Below are positions 18,739-27,378 of a stretch of 64,000 nucleotides of DNA, in pieces (within the stretch, counting starts at the first letter, position 1; every line of letters starts with the position of its first letter). A model generated the notes under the pieces. That model had not been told where the DNA came from, ran no database searches, and saw only the letters and a program-made list of their open reading frames with translations. The position numbers and the translations under genes are program-made. This DNA comes from CAWEHU01 sp963808965 (GTDB lineage: Bacteria; Pseudomonadota; Alphaproteobacteria; Acetobacterales; Acetobacteraceae): assembly GCA_963808965.1 (NCBI GenBank), contig CAWEHU010000024.1, positions 1 to 64,000 of the forward strand, given 5' to 3'.

Positions 18739-20745
18739 ATGGCAACCAAGCCGAACGCGACCACCGAGGCCGTCACTGCCGACCAGGACGTCGAAACGAC
18801 CCTGCTTGACGTCCAGTCCGCGGCGGTCAAGCGACTGATCGCGAAGGCGAAGGAGCGCGGCTACATCACCTTCGACGAGCTGAATACCATCCTTCCGCCG
18901 GATCAGAACAGCTCCGAGCAAATCGAAGACGTGATGGCCAATTTCAGCGAAATGGGCATCCAGGTCGTCGAGAGCGAGGAGAGCGAGGACGGCGAAGCGC
19001 CGGTCGCCAAGACCGAGAAGACGGAGGAGGCCGAGGAGGAACAGTCCGGCAATATCGACGAGGAGAGCGTTGGCCGCACCGACGATCCGGTGCGGATGTA
19101 CCTGCGCGAGATGGGCAGCGTCGAGTTGCTGTCGCGCGAGGGCGAGATCGCCATCGCCAAGCGCATCGAGGCCGGGCGCGACATGATGATCGGCGGCCTG
19201 TGCGAGAGCCCGCTCACCTTCAAGGCGATCATCAATTGGCACGACCAGCTCAAGGCTGGCCGGATGCTGCTCCGAGACATCATCGACCTTGAGGCGACCC
19301 AGGGCGCGGGGGCGCCGGGGGCGCCCGGTGCGCCTGCGCCCGACGGCCACGGGAACGGCCACGCGAACGGCCACGCGAACGGCCATGGGAACGGCGCCGA
19401 ACCCGCCGCCGCCGAACCCGCCGCGGAGAATTTCGAGGCCGAGGACATCGACGAAGGGGAGGATCCCGAGGCCGCGGCGATGTCGCTGTCGGCGCTGGAG
19501 GAGAAGCTCAAGCCCGAGGTGCTCGCGACCTTCGAGGAGATCGAGGGTCTCTACAAGAAGCTGCACAGGATGCAGCACCGGCGCCTCGAGAGCATGACGT
19601 CGGGCGAGGAGATCAACGCCCGCTCCGAGAAAAGCTACGAGAAGCAGCGCGAGGAGTTGGTCCACAAGGTCGCCCAGGTCCGGTTGCACAATAACCGGAT
19701 CGAGGAGCTGGTCATGCAGCTGAAGCAGCTCAATCAGCGCCTGACGGCGCTGGAGGGGCAACTGCTGCGCATGGCGGAATCGAGCAAGGTCAATCGGGAA
19801 GACTTCCTGAAGCACTATCGCGGCGAGGAGCTCGACCCGAACTGGGTCGAGCGGGTGGCGACGCTGACGGGCAAGGGGTGGAAGACTTTCGTCAGCAGAC
19901 ATTTCGAGGATATCGGCAAAGCCCGCACCCAGATCGCGGCCGTGGCGAACGACGCCGGCCTGCCGATCAGTGAGTTCCGCCGCGTGTTCATGACCGTCAG
20001 CCGCGGCGAGCGCGACAGCGCGCGGGCGAAGAAGGAGATGATCGAGGCGAATTTGCGGCTCGTGATCTCGATCGCGAAGAAGTACACCAATCGCGGCCTG
20101 CAATTCCTGGATCTCATTCAGGAAGGCAATATCGGCCTGATGAAGGCGGTCGATAAATTCGAGTACCGCCGGGGTTATAAGTTCAGCACCTACGCGACGT
20201 GGTGGATTCGCCAGGCGATCACCCGTTCGATCGCCGATCAGGCGCGCACGATCCGAATCCCCGTGCATATGATCGAGACCATCAACAAGCTGGTGCGCAC
20301 GTCGCGCCAGATGCTGCACGAGATCGGCCGCGAGCCCGCGCCCGAAGAGCTGGCCGAGAAGCTCGGCATGCCGCTCGAGAAGGTGCGGAAGGTGCTGAAG
20401 ATCGCGAAGGAGCCGATCAGCCTGGAAACCCCGATCGGCGACGAGGAGGACAGCCATCTCGGCGACTTCATTGAAGACAAGGCGGCGGTCATTCCGCTGG
20501 ACGCAGCGATTCAGGCCAATCTGCGCGAGGCGACGACGCGCGTGCTGTCGAGCCTCACGCCACGCGAGGAGCGCGTGTTGCGCATGCGATTCGGCATCGG
20601 CATGAACACCGACCATACGCTGGAGGAGGTCGGTCAGCAGTTCAACGTCACGCGCGAGCGCATCCGCCAGATCGAGGCGAAAGCGTTACGCAAGCTGAAA
20701 CATCCGAGCCGCAGCCGCAAGCTGCGCAGCTTTCTCGACGACTGA
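18739..20745 (+). CDS. rpoD: RNA polymerase primary sigma factor (sigma-70)
   Basis: 668 residues. Region 1.1 occupies about residues 20-80, region 1.2 begins DDPVRMYLREMGSVELLSRE, region 2 contains NLRLVISIAKKYTNRGLQFL and YATWWIRQAITRSIADQART, and region 4 ends RERIRQIEAKALRKLKHPSR. It directs the core polymerase to housekeeping promoters. Between regions 1.2 and 2 is a large non-conserved region holding a low-complexity run of Gly, His, Asn and Ala (about residues 206-223) and an acidic stretch. The frame is intact throughout, unlike dnaG just upstream. Confidence 0.97.
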   Translation: MATKPNATTEAVTADQDVETTLLDVQSAAVKRLIAKAKERGYITFDELNTILPPDQNSSEQIEDVMANFSEMGIQVVESEESEDGEAPVAKTEKTEEAEEEQSGNIDEESVGRTDDPVRMYLREMGSVELLSREGEIAIAKRIEAGRDMMIGGLCESPLTFKAIINWHDQLKAGRMLLRDIIDLEATQGAGAPGAPGAPAPDGHGNGHANGHANGHGNGAEPAAAEPAAENFEAEDIDEGEDPEAAAMSLSALEEKLKPEVLATFEEIEGLYKKLHRMQHRRLESMTSGEEINARSEKSYEKQREELVHKVAQVRLHNNRIEELVMQLKQLNQRLTALEGQLLRMAESSKVNREDFLKHYRGEELDPNWVERVATLTGKGWKTFVSRHFEDIGKARTQIAAVANDAGLPISEFRRVFMTVSRGERDSARAKKEMIEANLRLVISIAKKYTNRGLQFLDLIQEGNIGLMKAVDKFEYRRGYKFSTYATWWIRQAITRSIADQARTIRIPVHMIETINKLVRTSRQMLHEIGREPAPEELAEKLGMPLEKVRKVLKIAKEPISLETPIGDEEDSHLGDFIEDKAAVIPLDAAIQANLREATTRVLSSLTPREERVLRMRFGIGMNTDHTLEEVGQQFNVTRERIRQIEAKALRKLKHPSRSRKLRSFLDD

Positions 20746-20774
20746 GCGGCGCGGAGCGCGAACGAGGGGGAAGC

Positions 20775-21332
20775 ATGGAGCCTGTGCTCCGCGTGAACGT
20801 GACCGTCACGTTCCTGCGCATGGATCGCAGACCCTCCGAGCCGGCCCCATCCTTCCCGGGTGGGTTCTCGATCGTGCAGGCGACCCGCTGCTCGGTCTCG
20901 TTCTATCGTTATCTTTACGACACGGTGGGCGCGGACTACGTGTGGTGGCTGCGCCGCACCATGCCGAATGGGGAGCTGGATGACCACCTGCGCCACCCGC
21001 GCATCTCCATCCACGTCCTCTACGCGGAAGGGGAACCGGCCGGTTTCTACGAGCTGGACGCAAGACCGTGGCCCAACGTGAATCTAAGCTATTTCGGCCT
21101 CATGCCGCACGCGATCGGACGGAGGCTAGGCTCTGCTTTCCTGCGGAACGCGGTCGAGCGGGTGTGGGAGCAGGGCGCACATAGTATGACGGTCAACACC
21201 TGCACGGCCGACCATCCGCGGGCGCTGCCGACCTATCTTCGGGCGGGCTTCCAGCCGGTGCGTCAGGTTCGCGAGCTCTGGAACGTTCCCGTGCGGCTGG
21301 GAATGCGCGTGCCGCAGTCGTTGCGGGCTTGA
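20775..21332 (+). CDS. GNAT-family N-acetyltransferase
   Basis: 185 residues from the ATG at 20775, behind GAGGGGGAAGC. The middle carries the acetyl-CoA-binding strand and loop region: YFGLMPHAIGRRLGSAFLRN, where the GRRLGSAFL segment matches motif A (Q/RxxGxG/A in spirit). Late motif MTVNTCTADHPRALPTYLRA and GFQPVRQ fit the GNAT fold. It is cytoplasmic. Substrate unknown. Close spacing to rpoD (29 bases) allows read-through transcription. Confidence 0.82.
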   Translation: MEPVLRVNVTVTFLRMDRRPSEPAPSFPGGFSIVQATRCSVSFYRYLYDTVGADYVWWLRRTMPNGELDDHLRHPRISIHVLYAEGEPAGFYELDARPWPNVNLSYFGLMPHAIGRRLGSAFLRNAVERVWEQGAHSMTVNTCTADHPRALPTYLRAGFQPVRQVRELWNVPVRLGMRVPQSLRA

Positions 21333-21397
21333 GACCCGTAAGGCGACCGCTAGACTCGTTTTGGGCTGACTGTGAGCGGCTACCCAACCCCCGTTCG

Positions 21398-21415
21398 TTC
21401 CCGCGAAAGCGGGAA
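21398..21415. repeat. Palindromic repeat (REP-like)
   Basis: TTCCCGCGAAAGCGGGAA is a perfect 7-base stem (TTCCCGC/GCGGGAA) with a four-base loop. It resembles the dispersed palindromes often seen between genes in high-GC proteobacteria and lies exactly at the end of the IS110 remnant. Confidence 0.55.
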
Positions 21416-21912
21416 TTCCGAGCGCCGGGTCGGCCTCGATCGCGCCGGCGATCTCGGCCTCGAGCTGGGCGAGCACGGTTTCGAGCGCTGCGATCACCTG
21501 CGCGAGGGTTTGCCTGACCGCGCTGGCCTGCGCGGTGCCGGCGCGGCAGCGTTCGGCGTGCAAGGTATCGACGAGCTGGCGGCGGCGAACCACCATCTCG
21601 CGCAACGCCTCGTTGCCTTCGACGAGCGACGCGAGGCCGCGGCCCGCGAGTTCGAGAGCGGCGAAGTCGGCGAGCAGGCCGGCATCGAGCCGGTCGGTCT
21701 TGGCCTTGACGCCACGCCGGGTGCGGAACGCCGCGGCTTCATTGGGGTGCACGCGGGCGAACGGCACGCCTGCCTCGCGCAGGCATTGGCGTAGCGCGCG
21801 TTCGATAGCCACCGGTCGGCTCGAACGCCACGAGAGCGATGCTGGTGTGGTCGAGCGTGCCGAGCCAAGCCTGGATAGCTTGGCGCGTGTTGTCGATGCG
21901 GCGAGATGGCCC
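21415..21912 (-). pseudogene. IS110-family transposase remnant
   Basis: Minus-strand reading gives IALVAFEPTGGY, then after a one-base shift near 21812 ERALRQCLREAGVPFARVHP and GVKAKTDRLDAGLLADFA, the RuvC-like (DEDD) N-terminal region typical of IS110 enzymes. The true N-terminus (upstream of about 21912) and the C-terminal transposase_20 domain are missing. The 3' side stops at the palindromic repeat, the 5' side at an IS256 fragment on the other strand. Confidence 0.75.
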
Positions 21913-22430
21913 GCCGTGGATGCGGGTGGAGCGAGCGCTCGGCGCGCTGTTCAAGGGGGCGATCGGGAAGGACGTGGTCAGCCGGGTGTGGCGTAAGGTG
22001 AAGACGGATTGGGAAGCCTGGACGCGCCGCGATCTGGCCGGGGAGGACATCGTCCGGCTGATCCTGGACGACAGCGTGTTGCATGGGCGGCTAGACCGCA
22101 AGGCCACCAACATCTCGCTTCTGGTCGTCCTCGGCATCCGTCGCGACGGGCAGAAGATTTGTCGGCCGTGCGCAACATGGGAGGCGAGAGCGAAGCCGCC
22201 GGGCGCGGCGTGCTCAATGATCTCGTCGCATGCGGCCTGCGGAGTCCCGAATTCCTAAGCGTCGACGGCGACGCCGGACTGGAGAAGGCGCTTGCCGCGC
22301 TGTGGCTTGAAGTGCCGACCCAGCGCTGCACCGTGCACAAGCATCGCAATCTGCTGGCGCACGCGCCTGATGAGCTGCACGAGGAGGTCAACGCCGACTA
22401 CACCGACATGATCTATGCCAAGACCCAGTC
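21905..22430 (+). pseudogene. IS256-family (mutator-type) transposase remnant
   Basis: The frame reads ILDDSVLHGRLDRKATNISL, then after a frame change near 22165 GVLNDLVACGLRSPEFLSVD and QRCTVHKHRNLLAHAP. Asp residues of the DDE triad are present in LILDD and SVDGDAG, but the last third with the catalytic Glu is gone, as is the N-terminus. It is inactive. It abuts the IS110 fragment head to head. Confidence 0.75.
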
Positions 22431-22472
22431 CCGCGAAACAATGCCACCATTCATAATGCGAGAGACCTGGCT

Positions 22473-22488
22473 CCCCGCCTGCGCGGGG
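22473..22488. repeat. Palindromic repeat (REP-like)
   Basis: CCCCGC, loop CTGC, then GCGGGG, within a stretch ending GATGAACGG. It has the same style as the palindrome at 21398 and marks the other side of the IS fragments. The rest of 22431-22794 shows no gene I can support. Confidence 0.5.
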
Positions 22489-22794
22489 ATGAACGGAATT
22501 TTTGCGTTATCGCGTTCCAGTCAGCATAAAAGGAGTCGAGGCCGCGCGATTGCGATGATCGTCAAACACGTCGGCCCCGATCTTTGGCCAAGGAACAGGC
22601 GTCGCTCCTGATTTGCGAGTAAATCGACGCCGAGCATCGCCGGCTTGCGGCCGCAGATTTGGGAAGCGATTTTGCCCGTTGCGATATGCGATAAGAGGGC
22701 AGAGCGTCGGTTGTCAGGTAAACAACGCTAAGCGAGAACTTTATGCCACTTCGGCGAACGATGGGAGCGGCGCAGCGGCGCGCGGTGCGCGTAC

Positions 22795-23673
22795 GTGTGC
22801 GTCGTGGGAGCCGCACTTTCTTTGCCGAGCAACGTCTTGGCAGGTTCGGCCCGGGACTACCTCAACGCTCCGATCGACAGCTGGTTCGCGTTCTACAATG
22901 TGGGTTATGCCGCCTCCGTGACCCCGGAGGATGCGTTGGATGTCGTGGCACGCATTCGGACCAACGTGGCTTCGCAATCCCTCGTGCTGACGCGGACCAT
23001 GGATTATTGGGGGCGCACGGGCGGCGTGTCGATCGTGCTGCCTTACCTCTACGTGGAATCGAGCTCCGGCTCCAACCGCACCGCAGTCCGCGGTGTGTCC
23101 GATGTCGGTTTCCTCTGGCAGATGAACATCTTTGGCGGACCTGCCCTGAGCCGCGAGGCGTTCGCCAGCTTCGTGCCGCAGACCTTCGCCAGCTTCCACC
23201 TGTTCGTGGGAACACCGCTCGGGGAGTATGAATTACGCCGTGCGCTCAACCCGTCGACGAACCGATGGACCATCCGTCCGACGGTCAACTTCAGCTACAC
23301 ACCGGACCGCGGCTGGACGTGGCTCGAGACCTACGTATCGGTTGCGGCTTTCACTCCGAACAATGCGTTCCAGGCTGGCGGCGCGAGCCGCGTGACGCAG
23401 CGTCCGCTGGTCATCGTGGAAGGCCACGCAAGCCGCAACATCACCCCGCGAATCTGGTTGTCCGCGGACGCCTATTACAACGTCGGAGGAGAAACGAGTA
23501 TCGACGGAGTGCCTCAGGGCAACGCTGCCGATACGCTGCGACTGGGGGCCGGCATGGGTACGCAACTCTGGCCAGGAGGCGACATGGTGTTGAACGCCGA
23601 GTCCGTGGTCGCCAAGCCGGAGAGCGAGCCCTACGCGTGGGGGGTCAGGCTCACTCTCCGGCAGTTCTGGTAG
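22795..23673 (+). CDS. Outer-membrane beta-barrel protein, phenol-degradation MetA-like family
   Basis: 292 residues from a GTG at 22795 (the start is uncertain, ATGs upstream are in other frames). The N-terminus CVVGAALSLPSNVLAGSARD is a secretion signal. The mature part has alternating short hydrophobic strands with aromatic ends (RTGGVSIVLPYLYVESSSG, TWLETYVSVAAFTPNN, NITPRIWLSADAYYNVGG) and finishes with a C-terminal Trp preceded by Phe (LTLRQFW), as outer-membrane barrels do. This is the pattern of the MetA-pathway/transporter family found near aromatic-degradation genes. It sits convergent with the exported P450. Confidence 0.7.
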   Translation: MCVVGAALSLPSNVLAGSARDYLNAPIDSWFAFYNVGYAASVTPEDALDVVARIRTNVASQSLVLTRTMDYWGRTGGVSIVLPYLYVESSSGSNRTAVRGVSDVGFLWQMNIFGGPALSREAFASFVPQTFASFHLFVGTPLGEYELRRALNPSTNRWTIRPTVNFSYTPDRGWTWLETYVSVAAFTPNNAFQAGGASRVTQRPLVIVEGHASRNITPRIWLSADAYYNVGGETSIDGVPQGNAADTLRLGAGMGTQLWPGGDMVLNAESVVAKPESEPYAWGVRLTLRQFW

Positions 23674-23693
23674 TGTACGTGGAGCCTTCCCGA

Positions 23694-25289
23694 TCAGGAT
23701 GGCCGGGCGAACGTGATGTTGTCGTCGATGACGGCGTTCGGACCGATCGGCACCTGACGCGGGTTAGGCAGGTTTAGGCTGCGGAAGGTTATCTTTTCGC
23801 GCCAGACCTTGCGCAGGAAATCCTCGAAAACCTGGATGGTAAGCTGCTCGCCGGGGCAGCGACGATAGCCGAAGCCGAATGGCGCGAATCCGGCATAGTC
23901 GCAGACCGGTAGCGGCTTGCCGTCGACCACGCCGAACACCGTGCCAAACGCGCTGTTGGCCATGGCTGCGTTGCGGCCGTCGCTGACCTTCATCGTCGTG
24001 AGGTCGAACGGGCATCTGGCGAAGCCGATCTGCTTGCTTTTCGCTTCATCCACCTGAGCACTGGTCGGCACATCACGGTAGCGGTCGGGGTCGAATTGCT
24101 GCGGGTTGGTCCAGTGTCGCGGATCGAAACTGGTCGAGGTGTGCGGCGAGATGATATAGCTGCTGCGCTCGTAGGGGAGGCCAAAGCGCACGAAGGGCGA
24201 GACGCTGTCGCCGTATTTATCGCTCGCTCCCGACAGCCGCGCGTCCGAGATCGAGGAAATGCTTCCGCCATTCGGCGAGATCGTACGGAACAGCTCCATG
24301 ACGAACATCTCAAGCGGCGTGTAGGGCGCGCCGTTCGCAGCATCCGGATTGCCCGACATCGTCTTCTCGAATGCGGCGCGGAGGCTGGGATCGCCGCCAT
24401 CCTGGCTGAGGCGCGACATGATGCCGAAGATCGTATTGCCCCACTGGCTGAGCGCGACGAAGTTGTGGAAGCACTCGAAGACGACGTCCTTCTTGCTGAA
24501 ATGCGCGCCGTCGCCGGCATTCTTGAGCCAGTACCAGGCGATCGTCCGCTCCGGGTTGGCGATGCGCCCGTTGCCGATGTCGTCCAGTCGCTCGTCGATC
24601 CAGGTCTTGAGGAAGCTCAGCAGGGCGCGCACCGTCATGTAATTCTCATAGACGATCGGCTGCGTCGGGTCGCGGAAGGCGAGGACGGTATTGAAGCTCT
24701 CGCCGATCGTGCGGACCTGCGGCGGAATCGCATCCCCCTTCACCCCGAGGTGCAGGTCCCAATAGATATCCCAGTAATAGTCGAGATAGTGCCGCATGAA
24801 GGGCTTGCCGGCGAATTGCGGGTCGAGCAGCCTGTCAAAGAACGCGACGGTTTTAGGGCCGTACATTGACCGGTAAAGGTCGGGCGTGACCGCGGACATG
24901 TAGATCCGCTTGCGAAGATTGTTGTCGCCACGCTTCTCGAGCCCTTGCAGGAACACCGTGACGCCTTCCTCGGGCGTAGGCTTCCAGTCCTGGTAGATCA
25001 GCCCCCAGAGGTCGTGGGGCAGAGCGTTCTCCTTGGTCAGCGTCACGTCGATCATGGGCAGTGCTGGGCGCTCGCCCTCATAAATGCTGGTGAGGAAAAA
25101 CGGGACGACGGCGTTCTCCACATATGTCCGGTCGAAATTTGCGGGGATGGAGGCGCGGAACCGGGCCAATGCCTGAGCAAGATCCGGCGATACGGGACTG
25201 GCCGGCATGGTATCAGCGGCGGAAGCGGTGCCGGAAAAAAAGCCCGCCGCGCTCGCAGCGGCACCAGCCAGAACCGTTCGTCGTTCCAT
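23694..25289 (-). CDS. Cytochrome P450-like heme protein with N-terminal export signal
   Basis: 531 residues from the ATG at 25289. The N-terminus MERRTVLAGAAASAAGFFSG is a Tat-like signal with twin Arg and an Ala-rich cleavage region (GTASAAD). The P450 fold is shown by MELFRTISP (the ExxR of the K helix, near residue 330), QQFDPDRYRD (meander) and the heme-thiolate loop PFGFGYRRCPGEQ (Cys near 478). The I-helix region reads FVALSQWGNTIFGIM and lacks the acid-Thr pair of ordinary oxygen-using P450s, as in CYP74-type enzymes that rearrange hydroperoxides. Bacterial P450s are nearly always cytosolic, so an exported one is odd. No reductase or ferredoxin gene lies next to it. Confidence 0.82.
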   Translation of the reverse strand: MERRTVLAGAAASAAGFFSGTASAADTMPASPVSPDLAQALARFRASIPANFDRTYVENAVVPFFLTSIYEGERPALPMIDVTLTKENALPHDLWGLIYQDWKPTPEEGVTVFLQGLEKRGDNNLRKRIYMSAVTPDLYRSMYGPKTVAFFDRLLDPQFAGKPFMRHYLDYYWDIYWDLHLGVKGDAIPPQVRTIGESFNTVLAFRDPTQPIVYENYMTVRALLSFLKTWIDERLDDIGNGRIANPERTIAWYWLKNAGDGAHFSKKDVVFECFHNFVALSQWGNTIFGIMSRLSQDGGDPSLRAAFEKTMSGNPDAANGAPYTPLEMFVMELFRTISPNGGSISSISDARLSGASDKYGDSVSPFVRFGLPYERSSYIISPHTSTSFDPRHWTNPQQFDPDRYRDVPTSAQVDEAKSKQIGFARCPFDLTTMKVSDGRNAAMANSAFGTVFGVVDGKPLPVCDYAGFAPFGFGYRRCPGEQLTIQVFEDFLRKVWREKITFRSLNLPNPRQVPIGPNAVIDDNITFARPS

Positions 25290-25766
25290 TTGGACACTCC
25301 CATGTACGCGAAAATTACTAGCCTCCGGAACCGCGGATTCGCCTCCTGAGGTCCCTGGCAGCTCTTCCTGATTAAACGCTTGCGCGGACGCGCTCGAGCT
25401 TCTCGCCGGTGAGGTCGACCGTACTGACGCGTGCGTAGCCGACGTTTGCCACGGCAGTCTGTCCGCTTTCCCGTCCGGCAACCATCCTGTCCGACTTCCC
25501 ATGGCCCGTCCAGGAATTCCGGACATTTCGGAGGTGACTTTTCGACAGTCCTCTGCCGGACAGCCGCCCGATAGGTCGCCGTCCTTCACCCGTTCCTAGT
25601 CTAGTGGTCGCAGGACAGCGTGTTGGCCTCCTGGTGGCTGCGCGACCCACGAGTTCTATGAGTTCCGAGTGCAGAAGCCCGCCGCCTTCAACGCGTAGTG
25701 GCACTACTAGGAGCTGGCTGATACGATTCTCGGCCGATCAGACATTTCCCCATTGGACGAAGGCTG
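25290..25766. other. Intergenic region, probably decayed DNA
   Basis: No full gene. Near 25649-25692 the plus strand reads EFYEFRVQKPAAFNA and then stops. This resembles the last residues of the arylsulfatase at the left end (QKPAAFN), so it may be the tail of another lost sulfatase. The rest is featureless, apart from a weak ribosome site (GAAGG) just before the next gene. Confidence 0.3.
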
Positions 25767-26475
25767 TTGTCCCCTCGTCAGACATTAGCCGAGCCGGTCC
25801 TCCTGTTTCGTGACGAGCGGTTTGTGGTTCTGGACAAACCTCCCGGGCTGCCGGTGCATCCCGGTCCGCGCGGCGGACCCAATGTCGAGGATTGGTTCCC
25901 CCTCCTCTCTCGTCGGCGCGACGGTCCGTGGCTGGTGCACCGGCTCGATGCCGACACATCCGGCTGTCTGGTTATCGCGCTCAAACGGGCCGCCTTGATC
26001 GCCGCGCAAGCCGAGTTCGCGGCCGGGCGGGCGCGCAAGACGTACTGGGCTATCGTACGAGGCAAGCTGCCGCCCGAGGCTTCCGGCACCATCGAATCTC
26101 GCTTGCTCCGCCGCAGTACGCCGGGTGGCTGGCGCATGGTGGCCGATGCGGCGGGCCAAGAAGCGGTGACCGGCTGGCGGCGGCTCGGCCGATCCGGAGA
26201 ACTCGGCTGGCTCGAACTGTCGCCGCGGACGGGCCGGTACGCATCAGGTCCGCGTGCATTGCGCGGCGCTCGGCTGCCCGATCCTGGGCGATCCGTTGTA
26301 CGGAGAGAATCACGGTCAGGAGCGGTTGCACCTCCTGGCACGGTCGATCGCGCTAAACCTCGATCCGCCGGTCGCGGCTGTTGCACCGCCGCCTTCGCAC
26401 ATGCTGGCCGCGCTCATTGCTTGCGGTTGGAAACGGGAGCGATCAGCCGGTCATGAACCAAATGCGAAACAATAA
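25767..26475 (+). CDS. RluA-family pseudouridine synthase (one-base frameshift)
   Basis: Isomerises uridine to pseudouridine in RNA. A TTG start at 25767 follows GAAGG. Residues 1-150 read EPVLLFRDERFVVLDKPPGL then the catalytic motif WLVHRLDADTSGCLVIALK with the essential Asp. Near 26241 one extra T shifts GRTHQVRVHCAALG out of frame; the second frame (GCPILGDPLYGENHG) continues to 26475. About 235 residues when corrected. The S4 domain is absent, as in short RluA members. The target RNA is unknown. Confidence 0.82.
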
Positions 26476-27378
26476 CGTCTCGGGCCAGGTTTGCCGGTAG
26501 AGGCCGGGCATTCGCAGCGCCGCGAGGCGCTGCATCGGTCCTCCCTCCAGGGCGCGCGAAATGGCCTGAAGTTGCTGCCGGGCCGGCTCGGAAATCAGAT
26601 CGGCCTGGTCCGAAAGCGCCGCCACGTGCTGGCGCAGGACGTTCATGAATGCGCCGGGCCCGCGCCGAAGCGCAGCGATCGCGCGGCGCGGTACAGAGCT
26701 CGGTGCCCCGACGACATTGTCCGGATGCTGGCGATAGAGTACGACCGGTTCCTCATCCATGATGAGCCGTCCCCCCGCCGCGGTGACGAGCAGATAGCTC
26801 CACCAGTCGTGGTGGGTGGCGGCCGGAGCCTGACTGCGCCGAATGAGCTGGCCTGCCGCCGGGTTGAGCATCACCGTGCAGCCGGTTGCGAGGTTCTGCG
26901 TCAGTGCGGCGGGGAAACCTGGGGAACAATGCAGGCGGAATGAGAGGCCGAGCGGATTGAGTTTCTCGCCGACCAGGATTTGGCGCGCGCAATAGACGGT
27001 CGGGATGCTCGCCGGCACAGGGGCGAGCGCGGCAAGCCCGAGGGAGAGCTTATCCGGCAGCCAAACGTCGTCCTGGTCCGCGAAGGCAAATGCCGCGGGT
27101 CTGTCGCAGGCGGCGGCCCGCAGTAGCGCCAAGAAGCTATGCGTGACTCCGACCCGTCCCGGCGCGTCCGGAACGATGCAGCGGCTTGCCCCAGCGCCGG
27201 CCATGAACCGCGCCATGAGCTGGCATGTACGATCGGTCGAACCGTCGTCGCGCCAGTAGAGAACCCAATCCCGATGGCTCTGCGCCGCGATGGACGCGAG
27301 TTGCTCCTCGAGGAACGGCTCGCCGTTAAAGGTCGAGAGTAGAATTGCGACCTTGCCGGACGCTTGGGAGTCAGGCAT
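26443..27378 (-). CDS. Glycosyltransferase family 2 (rhamnosyltransferase-like)
   Basis: 311 residues from the ATG at 27378 (MPDSQASGKVAILLSTFNGE). GT-A features: VAILLSTFNGEPFLEEQLAS, WRDDGSTDRTCQLM and the DxD-like FADQDDVWLPDKL. The later HHDWWSYLLVTAAGGRLI and VVLYRQHPDNVVG fit family members that add sugars to cell-surface polysaccharides. It is the last gene of the rfb operon and overlaps rfbD by eight bases, so it probably uses dTDP-rhamnose made by the preceding genes, though this is inferred from position. Confidence 0.88.
   Translation of the reverse strand: MPDSQASGKVAILLSTFNGEPFLEEQLASIAAQSHRDWVLYWRDDGSTDRTCQLMARFMAGAGASRCIVPDAPGRVGVTHSFLALLRAAACDRPAAFAFADQDDVWLPDKLSLGLAALAPVPASIPTVYCARQILVGEKLNPLGLSFRLHCSPGFPAALTQNLATGCTVMLNPAAGQLIRRSQAPAATHHDWWSYLLVTAAGGRLIMDEEPVVLYRQHPDNVVGAPSSVPRRAIAALRRGPGAFMNVLRQHVAALSDQADLISEPARQQLQAISRALEGGPMQRLAALRMPGLYRQTWPETLLFRIWFMTG

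Noticed and set aside
18550..20616. Very long minus-strand open frame opposite rpoD
   Set aside because: It is a high-GC antisense shadow of rpoD (Leu/Arg/His-rich, no family pattern).
25649..25692. EFYEFRVQKPAAFNA, a possible sulfatase C-terminal tail
   Set aside because: Only about 15 residues; the similarity to the arylsulfatase tail (QKPAAFN) is suggestive but too short to annotate as a gene.
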